This document shows positions 1 through 8,214 of a DNA stretch of 64,000 nucleotides, one piece after another. The DNA is from Enterobacter mori LMG 25706 (GTDB taxonomy: Bacteria; Pseudomonadota; Gammaproteobacteria; Enterobacterales; Enterobacteriaceae), in the NCBI RefSeq assembly GCF_000211415.1, contig NZ_GL890780.1:113814-177813 (forward strand), in the 5' to 3' direction. The notes under the pieces were generated by a model. That model saw only the letters and a list, made by a program, of their open reading frames with translations. It was not told the origin of the DNA and made no database searches. The position numbers and the translations under genes are program-made. Position 1 is the first letter of the stretch. The number at the start of each line of letters is the position of its first letter.

Positions 1-175
1 CGCGGCAAACCCAGCCGTAGCCGCAGCCGAGATCGACAACCGATTTGCCGGTTAAATCCGGCAGCATGGCCTTAAGCGCGGGCCACTCCGGTGCGCCGTC
101 GAGCCCCTGAACCGAGCGCGGAAGCTGGGCGTAGCCTTCGAAAAATGCCGGGTTGTCGTAGATGTTTTGTGCCAT
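1..175 (-). CDS. class I SAM-dependent methyltransferase, N-terminal part only
   Basis: The first 58 codons of a gene that runs off the left edge of the window. The translation contains VVDLGCGYGW at about residues 46-55, the glycine-rich motif I of Rossmann-fold methyltransferases that binds S-adenosylmethionine. The ATG at 175 is preceded by a good ribosome binding site (GAGGGA). It lies downstream of the amidohydrolase gene on the same strand, separated by a REP-type repeat, so it is probably not part of the same operon. The substrate cannot be judged from this fragment. Confidence 0.75.
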   Translation of the reverse strand, partial: MAQNIYDNPAFFEGYAQLPRSVQGLDGAPEWPALKAMLPDLTGKSVVDLGCGYGWVCR

Positions 176-217
176 GGCAGATCCCTCTTTAAGATTGTGA
201 CTGCCAGTATAAAACAT

Positions 218-293
218 TGCCGGGTGGCGCTGCGCTTACCGGGACTACAAAATCTCCGAACCGTAGGCCGGGTAAGCGCAGCGCCACCCGGCA
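218..293. repeat. REP-type palindromic intergenic repeat
   Basis: Two arms, TGCCGGGTGGCGCTGCGCTT and its reverse complement, flank a loop of about 30 bases. The same GCCGGGTGGCG...TTACCCGGC unit recurs at 25490, 40618 and 51214, always outside genes. This is the typical make-up of enterobacterial REP/BIME elements, which can form stem-loops at the 3' ends of transcripts. Confidence 0.85.
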
Positions 294-298
294 CCACA

Positions 299-1678
299 TT
301 AGTCCACCGAGCCCCAGACAAGGTTACCCTTGTGGAACGTCGCGGTACGAGGTGAAATGCGCGCCACCGCTTCGGCGGAACAGGAGGCATCCACCAGCAC
401 AAAGCTGGCGTCGTCCTGCGCTTTCGGCCACACGCGCTCGCCTTTGTCGTTCAGCGGCAGCACGTCGCCGGTGGCGATACCGAGCGCGCGGGAGAGCGTC
501 TGCTCGTTCGGGCGAATGTAGAGCTGCGCATAAAGATTCGCTTTTTCCAGCATGTCCCCCAGACCGTAGGGCGACCAGTGGTCGATCACGCTGTCGGTCC
601 CCGTCATCACGAACACGCCCTTCTCACGCAGCTGCTTCAGCGGCATATGCAGAGTGCCAATCGGCACGGTGGAGGCGATGGTCACCTGCTGCGCCGCCAT
701 GCGGGTGGCGATCTCATCCACCTGCTGCTCGTTGAGCGTCGCCAGCGCGAAGGCGTGGCTGATGGTCAGTTTGCCCTTCAGCTCCGGCGTTTTCTCCACG
801 GTTTCGACCATGTAGTTCACCGCCGCCACGCCCGCCGGGCTGGTTTCGTGCAGGTGAATATCCACCCCTTTGTCGTAGTCCAGCGCGATCTGGAACATCA
901 GATCGAGAGATTTCTCCATCGCACCGTCAACGTTAGTCGGGTCCAGCCCACCCACGTAGTGCGCCCCGGCCTGCATCGCCTCGCGCATCAGCTTTTCAGA
1001 ATTCGACAGCAGCAGCCCATGCTGCGGGAAGGCGACGATTTCGCAGTCAAAACCCGCTTTGCGGCGCGCCAGCACTGCCTGCAGATTTTCCAGGTTTTTC
1101 AGGCCGGAAACCGGCTCAATATTGCAGTGGCTGCGGGCGATGGTAGAGCCTTTCGACTGGATCAGGTCGATCAGCTTTTCCGCGCGTTCCTGGGTGTAGG
1201 GTTGCAGCTCCGGCAGCATTTTTTGTTCCAGGCGGATCATGTCCTGAATCGTGGTACCCGCCGGACGGTTCAGCGAGCGCCACGGGCCGCCGTAAAAGGT
1301 TTTATCCAGGTGGATGTGCATGTCGCGCATCGCCGGGAGCATCAGCTTGCCGCCCGCGTCATAGTGCGACAGCGTGGCGTCGGCATGGCTTTTATTGTCG
1401 CGCAGGGCGACGATCTTGCCGTCTTTGATTTCCAGCGTTTTCAGCTCGGTGCGGGTGCTTGTCGCCACGCTGCCGTCAACGTTAAACCCGGCTTCGAGCA
1501 GCACGTTGTCCAGATAGTAATGCTTAGCGGTGATGTTCATCAGTTTGCCCGTCTCGCAGGTTGGCTTTGCGGTATCCGCAGCATACGCGACGGAGCCGGT
1601 AGCGCCAAACAGCGCGCAGGCGGTGACCATTTTGCCGCTCTGGCTGATGAATTCGCGGCGGCTTTTGTATTCACTCAT
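299..1678 (-). CDS. Tat-exported CodA-like amidohydrolase
   Basis: A 459-residue metal-dependent hydrolase of the cytosine deaminase (CodA)/amidohydrolase superfamily. Visible metal or catalytic residues are HIH at 121-123, HLHE at 275-278, His308 in ISHAF, and TDSVIDHW at 361-368, which matches the CodA block holding the catalytic Asp. The N-terminus has a twin-arginine motif, SRREF at 6-10, followed by a hydrophobic stretch ending AYA/A near residue 34, so the enzyme is predicted to act in the periplasm. I chose the ATG at 1678 because GGAAG lies just upstream; an in-frame ATG at 1693 has no site of its own. It is the last gene of the island operon, one base after the carbamate kinase stop. 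Substrate unknown; a ring amide or a deamination is likely. Confidence 0.85.
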   Translation of the reverse strand: MSEYKSRREFISQSGKMVTACALFGATGSVAYAADTAKPTCETGKLMNITAKHYYLDNVLLEAGFNVDGSVATSTRTELKTLEIKDGKIVALRDNKSHADATLSHYDAGGKLMLPAMRDMHIHLDKTFYGGPWRSLNRPAGTTIQDMIRLEQKMLPELQPYTQERAEKLIDLIQSKGSTIARSHCNIEPVSGLKNLENLQAVLARRKAGFDCEIVAFPQHGLLLSNSEKLMREAMQAGAHYVGGLDPTNVDGAMEKSLDLMFQIALDYDKGVDIHLHETSPAGVAAVNYMVETVEKTPELKGKLTISHAFALATLNEQQVDEIATRMAAQQVTIASTVPIGTLHMPLKQLREKGVFVMTGTDSVIDHWSPYGLGDMLEKANLYAQLYIRPNEQTLSRALGIATGDVLPLNDKGERVWPKAQDDASFVLVDASCSAEAVARISPRTATFHKGNLVWGSVD

Positions 1679-1679
1679 C

Positions 1680-2636
1680 TTATCTTCCTTCATTAACAAT
1701 ATGGGTACCGGTTTCTCCGCGCAGCGCCGCGGGCAGGCAGTCCGGCGAGGTGATAATCACGCGCTTGCCGCCATGGTGTAAAAATTCCAGCGAGGCGACG
1801 ATTTTGGGGAGCATGCTGCCCGCCGGGAAGTGGCCCTCTTCCATGTAGCGCGCCATCTGCGCCACGTTTACAGCATCCAGCGCCTGCTGGTTTGGCTTGC
1901 CGAAGTTGACGCATACCTTTTCCACGCCAGTGGTGATCACCAGCACGTCGGCGCGGATCTCGCGCGCCAGCAGCGCGGTGGAGAGATCTTTATCAATCAC
2001 CGCGTCGACGCTCTGATAATCCCCCTGCTCACTGCGAACAACGGGGATCCCCCCGCCGCCCGCGCCGATTACCACAAAGCCTTTTTGCGTCAGCGTCTTG
2101 ATGGCGTCGGCCTCAACGATGCGCAGCGGCTGGGGTGAAGCCACCACACGACGGTAGCCCCGACCGGAATCCTCAACAAAATGCCAGTCCGGGTGCGCGC
2201 GCTGCAGCTCGTCGCGCTGTGCCTCGCTGAAAAACGCACCGATCGGTTTCGTCGGGTGCGTAAAGCCGGGATCGTTTTTATCCACCTCTACCTGCGTGAC
2301 GACCGTGACCGCTTTTTGCTCTCCGCGCGCGGCAAGCCGGTTATTGAGCGCCTGCTGGATCAGGTAACCGATGCCGCCCTGCGTATCCGCCACGCAGTTT
2401 GCCAGCGGGGTCAGCGGCAGCCCTTCCCGCTCGTGGGCGATTTCGGCACGGCGCAGCTCCAGCCCCACCTGGGGGCCGTTGCCGTGGGTGAGAACGATGT
2501 CATAGTCGGAGGCCAGCATTTCCAGCACCGACTCGGCCACCGCTTTCACCGCCTGCGTCTGATGTTCAACCGACTGGCTGGCGTTGTCTTTGATAATGCT
2601 GTTGCCGCCGATGGCGACGACCATAAGCTCTTTCAT
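1680..2636 (-). CDS. carbamate kinase (ArcC/AllK family)
   Basis: A 318-residue amino acid kinase-fold protein that catalyses reversible transfer of phosphate from carbamoyl phosphate to ADP, giving ATP, CO2 and ammonia. Family features are VAIGGNSI near the N-terminus, THGNGPQVG at about residues 50-58, GAGGGGIPV at about 192-200, and DKDLSTALLA. Length matches carbamate kinases (about 300-315). The start overlaps the stop of the permease gene (ATGA), and the stop lies one base before the amidohydrolase start, so the three genes are translationally coupled. With no ornithine carbamoyltransferase or arginine deiminase nearby, the carbamoyl phosphate most likely comes from the FdrA/DUF1116 proteins encoded in the same operon (inference). 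Confidence 0.93.
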   Translation of the reverse strand: MKELMVVAIGGNSIIKDNASQSVEHQTQAVKAVAESVLEMLASDYDIVLTHGNGPQVGLELRRAEIAHEREGLPLTPLANCVADTQGGIGYLIQQALNNRLAARGEQKAVTVVTQVEVDKNDPGFTHPTKPIGAFFSEAQRDELQRAHPDWHFVEDSGRGYRRVVASPQPLRIVEADAIKTLTQKGFVVIGAGGGGIPVVRSEQGDYQSVDAVIDKDLSTALLAREIRADVLVITTGVEKVCVNFGKPNQQALDAVNVAQMARYMEEGHFPAGSMLPKIVASLEFLHHGGKRVIITSPDCLPAALRGETGTHIVNEGR

Positions 2637-4213
2637 TTTGTTTCCTTTAGAAGGTGCGTTCTGCTGCCCTCACCCCGGCCCTCTCCCACAGGGAGAGGGG
2701 GATTAACAGAGATATCCAGCACATGCTTCACCACAAACATGCCGCCCATCATCAGATACGCGGTGACGAACATCAGCGAACTGCCTTCGGCAAATCCCAC
2801 CACCGGGGCATGGATCACCCCAAACAGCGCCAGCAGCGCCCCGCCCGCAGCGGCGACAGCCCCGCGCAGCGGTTTGTTGATGATGGCGAAGATGGCGATA
2901 CAGCCCCACAGCATGCTGGCGAGCGGTGCGCCGTTGCCGAGATGCATCAGCCCTTCGTAGTAGATCCCTTTGCTGTGCAGCACGTCGGTGCCGATTTTCC
3001 CCGCGCTGGTGCCTGCGGCGCTCATCACGCTGTTCATCATGGTCAGCGCCCAGTTGGCGATCCACGGGAACAGGCAGATGAAGATGACGGGCACCTCCAC
3101 TTTGGGCGTTTCCCTCACCACCTGGTTGGCCGTCACGACGCCGATAAACACCAGAATCGGCACGATGGCGGTCATCGGTATGATGGCGAGCATAAACGCC
3201 CCCAGCCCGAACAGCGGCACGATGAACATGGTCACGCCCGAGGCCAGCGTGTAGCCGATGCTGGCCCCCATCGCTTTCCAGCCGGGATGGCCGACGTAGA
3301 CCGTGACCGGGAACGGGTTCCCCATCAGGCAGCCGAGCATCGACGCCAGACCGTTCGCCAGCATCACCTTGCGGGTCGGGTATTCATCCCCCGCCGCATG
3401 GGCGCTTTCGATGTTTTCCAGGTCAAAGATGTAGTTCGCCAGCCCCAGCGGTACGGCAGAGGCAAGATACGGCAGCGCGTGCGGCAGGCCCCGCAGGAAG
3501 CCTTCTACGTGCACCTGCGGCGGGTTAAAGCCGAAGGAGGACATGGACGCTTTAATCGCTTCCGGGCTTTGCAGACCCGAGAGCCACGCTAGCGCCGTTC
3601 CTGCAACCAGCAACAGCAGACCGGTCGGGATTTTGGCGAAAATGGGCTTTTTACCGAACCAGTTAATAAAGATCAGCAGCAGCACGATAAACGACACGGT
3701 CGGTGCTTCGAACGCCTGCAGCATCGGGTTCATCGCCAGCAGCAGCAGGCCCAAACCGGAGAGGCACGACAGCAGCACGGTGCGCGGGATCATCTTGCGG
3801 ATGGTCTCACCCAGGAACGAACCGCCCGCCAGGATCATCGCCTCAACAAAGCACCACACCAGGCCAATCTGAATGGCGAACTCCGCATCGCCCGTTTGCT
3901 GATACACCGGCATCAGCACCAGGAAGGTTACGGTAAAAATTGACGGCGCGCTGGGGCCGGACGGCAGCGCGGTGACATCCGTTCGCCCGGTGGCGCGCGC
4001 CATTTGCATGCCGAACCAGGCGTAGCAAATACTTGCAACCAGCACCGCCAGCCCGAAGGCTGGCGCGATGCGCCCATAAACAATCTCCTTCGGGATGCCG
4101 ACGACAAAAATGAGCAGCCCCATCATGGTCAGCAAATTGGTCAGGTTGTTGGTCATCAACCCGAAATACGCCGCCCAGTCACCTCTTTTCCACTCCAGTT
4201 TCATGTTTTTCAT
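2633..4213 (-). CDS. NCS2/xanthine-uracil type permease
   Basis: A 526-residue inner-membrane protein with about 12 to 14 hydrophobic segments. Its sequence resembles uncharacterised permeases related to the NCS2 nucleobase family (polar helix signatures TALPSGPSAPS and NPFPVTVYVGHPG). It is presumably the uptake system for the substrate of the island. The last 23 residues, starting NPPLPVGEGRGEGSR, are encoded by an intergenic repeat that also fixes the overlap with the carbamate kinase gene. This tail is unlikely to be an ancestral part of the transporter. Start at 4213; an internal ATG (Met4) is also possible. Confidence 0.85.
   Translation of the reverse strand: MKNMKLEWKRGDWAAYFGLMTNNLTNLLTMMGLLIFVVGIPKEIVYGRIAPAFGLAVLVASICYAWFGMQMARATGRTDVTALPSGPSAPSIFTVTFLVLMPVYQQTGDAEFAIQIGLVWCFVEAMILAGGSFLGETIRKMIPRTVLLSCLSGLGLLLLAMNPMLQAFEAPTVSFIVLLLIFINWFGKKPIFAKIPTGLLLLVAGTALAWLSGLQSPEAIKASMSSFGFNPPQVHVEGFLRGLPHALPYLASAVPLGLANYIFDLENIESAHAAGDEYPTRKVMLANGLASMLGCLMGNPFPVTVYVGHPGWKAMGASIGYTLASGVTMFIVPLFGLGAFMLAIIPMTAIVPILVFIGVVTANQVVRETPKVEVPVIFICLFPWIANWALTMMNSVMSAAGTSAGKIGTDVLHSKGIYYEGLMHLGNGAPLASMLWGCIAIFAIINKPLRGAVAAAGGALLALFGVIHAPVVGFAEGSSLMFVTAYLMMGGMFVVKHVLDISVNPPLPVGEGRGEGSRTHLLKETK
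2667..2701. repeat. CCCTCACCC...CTCTCCC repeat inside a coding region
   Basis: An imperfect inverted repeat (CCCTCACCCC, then CTCTCCC ACA GGGAGAG). The same family is present at 20401, 28091, 40558, 44721, 61416 and 61463. Here it lies within the 3' end of the permease gene and is read through as protein. Confidence 0.85.
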
Positions 4214-4224
4214 GGATGCTTGCC

Positions 4225-5640
4225 TTATAAAAAGTAGCGATCGCGGAAGGTCAACAGCGCCTTTTCAAAACAGCTAAACGGCGGGTGAACGATGCCCGCC
4301 CCAATCATGCCGATGCCCGCGTCTTTATGGGCAATGGCGGTGTTAATGACCGGCAGAATGCCGCTGCCCGCGACTTTGGTAATGTCGATGGCGGTTGGGA
4401 TGCCCATAAACGAGAGCAGCGGAATGGTGACGTTCGGGTTTTCGCCGAGGGTGATTTCGCGCATCTGACGGGAGAAGTCGATGGCTTCGTCCACCGTCCC
4501 ACCCACCAGCGCAACGATTGCCGGAGCCGTCGCCATCGCAAAGCCGCCAATGCCGTAGGTTTCGGTGATGGCGCTGTCGCCGATATCCAGCCCGGAGTCT
4601 TCCGGCTTATAGCCCGCGAACATCGGACCGATCACCTGCTGCGCCGGGCCGGTGAACCACTGCCCCGGCAGGCCGGAAATGCGCAGGCCGAACTCGTAGC
4701 CGTTGCGCGCCATGGTGGTGACGACGGTGCTGTACTCAATGCCGTGAGCGGCGTCCAGCGCGGCCTTGCACATCGCCATCCACGTCGGGCCGGAGAAGTA
4801 GTCGCTGCTGGCGACAAACTCAAATACCTCGCGCTGCTGCTCCACCGGATAGCCCGCCTGGATCAGCCCCGGCGTCAGCGCCTGGATCAGCAGCGTGGTG
4901 CCCGCGTTGTTGCGGTTGTGGCACTCGTCGCCCATGTGCAGCGCCTGCGCCAGCATCAGGCGCAGGTCGATTTCGCCGATAATCTTCATCGCGTCGCGCA
5001 GCATCGGGCCGAGCACGTCGCGCATCCAGTTCAGGCGGTCGATGACGCTCTGGTCGTTGGCCCCCATGCGCAGGATCTTCGCCATCTGCTCGCTGAGGTT
5101 GGTGAACGCGCGGTTGCCGTAGGTTTTGTTTTCAACGATGTGCATAAACATCGACGCGGAGGTGACGCCCGCCATCGAGCCCACGCAGTCATGCTCGTGG
5201 CACGGCGAGAACGTAATATCTCCGGAGGCGGCGAGCCTTGCCGCCTCGTCCAGATCTTTCGCCAGCCCTTCAAACACCAGCGCCCCGGTGACCGCACCCT
5301 TCATTGCCCCGCACATGTTTTCCCAGGAGACGGGCGGACCGGCGTGCAGAATGGTGGTGCGGGTCATCCCCGGAACAACGTTAATGGCCTGGTCATAGCC
5401 CACCAGTACCGGATGGGACTGAATAATGCGCTCAAGCGCAAGCTTGTTGGCGGCGGCGATTTTCTCCGCCAGCGGTTTTTCGGCCAGCTGGTCGAGCGCC
5501 TCAACGACCTGCATATTGCCCTGCCCCGGCGGCGTCCAGTCGAGCTGGGTGACGGGAACGTGCTGTTTTTTGAGGTCATCGCTGAACATCGCAATGCCGA
5601 CGTTAATGACGTTCAGCGGCTGGTTGAATAAGGTCGTCAT
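4225..5640 (-). CDS. DUF1116 protein, AllG/YlbE-like
   Basis: A 471-residue protein of the DUF1116 family, whose E. coli member YlbE (AllG) is reported to be part of the oxamate carbamoyltransferase of allantoin degradation together with FdrA and YlbF. A conserved-looking block, SPCHEHDCVGSMAG, lies at about residues 158-171 and includes His and Cys that could be catalytic or bind metal. The start ATG at 5640 overlaps the fdrA stop (TAATG), which implies coupling and a complex with the FdrA-like protein. No DUF2877 (YlbF/AllH) gene is found anywhere in the island, so this complex may have a different subunit make-up. Activity is inferred, not shown by the sequence. Confidence 0.85.
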   Translation of the reverse strand: MTTLFNQPLNVINVGIAMFSDDLKKQHVPVTQLDWTPPGQGNMQVVEALDQLAEKPLAEKIAAANKLALERIIQSHPVLVGYDQAINVVPGMTRTTILHAGPPVSWENMCGAMKGAVTGALVFEGLAKDLDEAARLAASGDITFSPCHEHDCVGSMAGVTSASMFMHIVENKTYGNRAFTNLSEQMAKILRMGANDQSVIDRLNWMRDVLGPMLRDAMKIIGEIDLRLMLAQALHMGDECHNRNNAGTTLLIQALTPGLIQAGYPVEQQREVFEFVASSDYFSGPTWMAMCKAALDAAHGIEYSTVVTTMARNGYEFGLRISGLPGQWFTGPAQQVIGPMFAGYKPEDSGLDIGDSAITETYGIGGFAMATAPAIVALVGGTVDEAIDFSRQMREITLGENPNVTIPLLSFMGIPTAIDITKVAGSGILPVINTAIAHKDAGIGMIGAGIVHPPFSCFEKALLTFRDRYFL

Positions 5641-7181
5641 TATGCTTTCTCCCCTTTGCAGACAAATTCGCGTGCCAGTAATCCGGTGTTGGTACTGCTG
5701 CTGGCCCAGATAACGCCAGCGTCGGTCAGCAGCTGGCACTGCTGCGCCAGCGACTGCGGATCCTGGTCGGTACCGAGCACGTAGCCGAGAATTTCCAGAG
5801 GACGGTTATCCGCCTTCGCGATGGCCTGCGCCTCCTTAATGGCATCAAGCATCACCCCCACCGGATCCTCATGCGCGCCGAAGCCCAGCACGAAGTCCAT
5901 CACGATGACGCCCACCTCTGGATCGCGCGCCTCCTGCAGCAGGCGGCTGATGCGGTTGGTCGGGTCGATCATCGGGTGCGGCTTGCCGTTGGTGAAGTCG
6001 TCGTCGCCAAAGTCGAGGAAGGTGTGGGCTTTACTGACGCTGATGTCACTCAGGCGCCTGGCCGGATCAGGCTGAATGTTGCTGTAGACGTCGTCGAATT
6101 TCGCAAGCGCCGCAAACATCGCCTCGTCGCACAGGGTGCCGCCGCAGAACAGGCCGCGAATGTACTTCTGCTGCGGGGTCAGGCGGGCGCGCACCTCTTC
6201 AATCAAAGGCCAGTTGAGCGGATGCAGGTCCAGGGACTCTTTTTTGATGCCGGTAAGCAGGACTGCCTTCAGAGCCGCCTCTTTGGTGCCGCGGGCAAAC
6301 TGCAGGCCGTCTTCATCGGCGGGCGGTTCGCTGCGGCCGAGGAAGCAGACGACCACCGGCTTGCGGCAGGATCTGGCGCGGGCCAGCACTTTTTCTGCCA
6401 CCGCTGGCGCTGGCGGTTTGGAGATCAGCGTGAGAACCTGGGTGCCCTCGTCGGCTTCCAGCATGTCGATGGCGTCGAGCATCATCAGGCCGCCAATTTT
6501 CTCGCTGAGATCGCGCCCGCCGGTACCAATCAGCTGCGACACGCCGCCGCCGAATTCGTGAATGCGCACGCTCAGCTCCTGGCTGCCGGTGCCGGAAGCG
6601 CCGACGATGCCAATCGAGCCGCGGCGCACCGCGTTAGCAAAGCACAGTCCCGCGCCGTTGATGATGGCGGTGCCGCAGTCCGGCCCCATCATCAGCAGCC
6701 CTTTCTGGTGCGCGAGCTGCTTCAGCGCCAGCTCGTCGTCGAGCGACACGTTATCGGAAAAGAGCATCACGTTAAGATCGTTTTCCAGCGCCTGGCGCGC
6801 TTCGCGGGCGGCGAAGGTACCGTTGACGGAAATCACCGCAAGGTTTGCGTCAGGACGATGGGTTTTGGCGCTGGCAATCGTGGCGTAGCGCGCTTCATGG
6901 GAGCCTGCGCTCTCTTTACGGGTGAACAGCGCTTCGATGGCCGCCAGCGTTTCATCATTCGCCGCGTCGCCTTTAATCACGATCATCAGGTCGCCGTTTT
7001 TGGCTTCGGCTAATTCTGGCGTTAATAGCCCGAGGTTTTTTAATACGCCTTTGTTCATTTCCGTTGCCATAGCCACAAACGCCTGCTCGACGCCCGGCAA
7101 TTTATTGGCTTTGGTGGAAACGGACATTAATGATACGGAGTCAAAATAGGTATTCTTTTTAATCACGATTTTCGTTGGCAT
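5640..7181 (-). CDS. FdrA/AllF-like acyl-CoA synthetase-fold protein
   Basis: A 513-residue homologue of FdrA (AllF), built like the alpha and beta parts of succinyl-CoA synthetase. The nucleotide/CoA-binding region contains MGPDCGTA and GIVGASGTGSQE, followed by GTGGRDLSEKIGG, the equivalents of the SucD signature. In E. coli FdrA works with YlbE and YlbF in oxamate transcarbamylation. The ORF can be extended upstream to 7232, but the ATG at 7181 has the good ribosome binding site (AGGAGA, 5 bases). It is the second gene of the operon after the ankyrin gene, separated by about 107 bases holding a hairpin. Confidence 0.85.
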   Translation of the reverse strand: MPTKIVIKKNTYFDSVSLMSVSTKANKLPGVEQAFVAMATEMNKGVLKNLGLLTPELAEAKNGDLMIVIKGDAANDETLAAIEALFTRKESAGSHEARYATIASAKTHRPDANLAVISVNGTFAAREARQALENDLNVMLFSDNVSLDDELALKQLAHQKGLLMMGPDCGTAIINGAGLCFANAVRRGSIGIVGASGTGSQELSVRIHEFGGGVSQLIGTGGRDLSEKIGGLMMLDAIDMLEADEGTQVLTLISKPPAPAVAEKVLARARSCRKPVVVCFLGRSEPPADEDGLQFARGTKEAALKAVLLTGIKKESLDLHPLNWPLIEEVRARLTPQQKYIRGLFCGGTLCDEAMFAALAKFDDVYSNIQPDPARRLSDISVSKAHTFLDFGDDDFTNGKPHPMIDPTNRISRLLQEARDPEVGVIVMDFVLGFGAHEDPVGVMLDAIKEAQAIAKADNRPLEILGYVLGTDQDPQSLAQQCQLLTDAGVIWASSSTNTGLLAREFVCKGEKA

Positions 7182-7259
7182 TATTTTCTCCTGAAAGCGG
7201 ATAAAAGGGGGCCGCCGTCGTGCAAAATGCACGTCGGTTAAAAATACTTTTGAATTAAC

Positions 7260-7281
7260 GGCCAGCCGGAAAAGGCTGGCC
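7260..7281 (-). terminator. hairpin between ankyrin gene and fdrA-like gene
   Basis: An 8-bp perfect stem (GGCCAGCC/GGCTGGCC) with a 6-base loop, 7 bases after the ankyrin stop. There is no real T-tract in either direction, so this is either a weak attenuator or an mRNA-processing/stability hairpin that lowers expression of the genes after the ankyrin gene. Confidence 0.35.
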
Positions 7282-7288
7282 GAATGCG

Positions 7289-7894
7289 TTATGCGCCTGC
7301 CGCCAGCAGCAGCTCGGCTATCGCATCGAAGCCTTTTTCCCGCGCCAGCTCGAGCGGGGTTTTGCCATATTTGTCGGTCATGTGCGGGTTCGCGCCGTGA
7401 TCCAGCAGCAGCTTGACGATCTCCTGCTGCTTCGCGCCGCCGTCGTTAAGCACGATCGCTTCCAGCAGCGGCGTCCAGCCGACAAAATTGGTGTGGTTGA
7501 CGTTGATATCCGTTTTTTTCAGCAGCTCGCGCACGATCTCCACGTGCCCTTTTTCACTGGCAGGGGTAATGCCCACGCCGCCAAAGCGCGTCAGGCGGTC
7601 AAGATCCGGGTTTGCCGGAAGCACAAGGCGCAGCAGGGTAATATCGTTGGTCAGGCAGCTAATCAGGAAGGGGTTAAAGCAGGTCTGGTCCTGTTTATCA
7701 ATATCCGCACCGGCGGCAATTAATAGCTCCACGCAGGAATAATGCTTTTTCAGGCTGGCAATAATAACCGCGGTTCTTTTCTGACGGTTGGTGGCGTTAA
7801 TATCCACGCCTTTCTCCAGACAGGCTTTTAGCGCATCGCTATTGCCCTCTTCTGCCGCCAGCAGAAATTCAGTAACGAGTTCAGTTTCAGACAT
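7289..7894 (-). CDS. ankyrin-repeat protein
   Basis: A 201-residue protein made almost entirely of ankyrin repeats (about five to six). Repeat signatures are visible: GVDINATNRQKRTAVIIAS, LLIAAGADIDKQD, TPASEKGHVEIVREL, GWTPLLEAIV and KYGKTPLELAREKG. No signal peptide is seen, so it is probably cytoplasmic and works through protein binding. It is the first gene of the island operon, with GGAG upstream of ATG 7894, and is divergent from the LysR gene. Why a catabolic operon begins with an ankyrin protein is unclear; it may scaffold or inhibit one of the enzymes (inference). Confidence 0.85.
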   Translation of the reverse strand: MSETELVTEFLLAAEEGNSDALKACLEKGVDINATNRQKRTAVIIASLKKHYSCVELLIAAGADIDKQDQTCFNPFLISCLTNDITLLRLVLPANPDLDRLTRFGGVGITPASEKGHVEIVRELLKKTDINVNHTNFVGWTPLLEAIVLNDGGAKQQEIVKLLLDHGANPHMTDKYGKTPLELAREKGFDAIAELLLAAGA

Positions 7895-8214
7895 ATTCAG
7901 ACTCCGATGTTTTTTATTTCTGTTGACCTGAGAATAGCAACAGCCTGGTCATAAAAGAATCCGCTTAAAAATGATTCATCGACAGTCAATTCATTGTTGA
8001 GTTAAATTCAATAAACCGGTTAAAACGTGCGTCTGTGCAACCTTTTTCTTATGTTTAACCGCGTTTTAGCGCGCGAAGCTGCATTATGCTTATGCCTGAC
8101 GAAGCCTTACCGAGTGCGGCCTGCAGCAAATAGTCAGAACTGTGACCGGCTTCAAATGCGTTGTAACACCGTTGTTAAAATATGTTCAAAACTGATGGCT
8201 GACGGGAGTGAGAT
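7895..8214. promoter_or_regulatory. divergent regulatory region, island operon / LysR gene
   Basis: A 320-base AT-rich intergenic stretch between divergent genes. It contains ATTG-N12-CAAT at about 7993-8012 within an AT-rich patch, compatible with a LysR-type site. The small ORF at 8027-8218 overlaps this region but has no family match I recognise and no good start. I could not fix promoter elements with confidence. Confidence 0.45.

Noticed and set aside
578-1696. 372-codon open frame opposite the amidohydrolase
   Set aside because: Antisense shadow; translation is rich in His, Arg and Gln, as expected for the reverse complement of a GC-rich gene.
4285-5631. 448-codon frame opposite the DUF1116 gene, and a similar one at 5871-7013
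   Set aside because: Antisense shadows with no ribosome binding site and biased composition.
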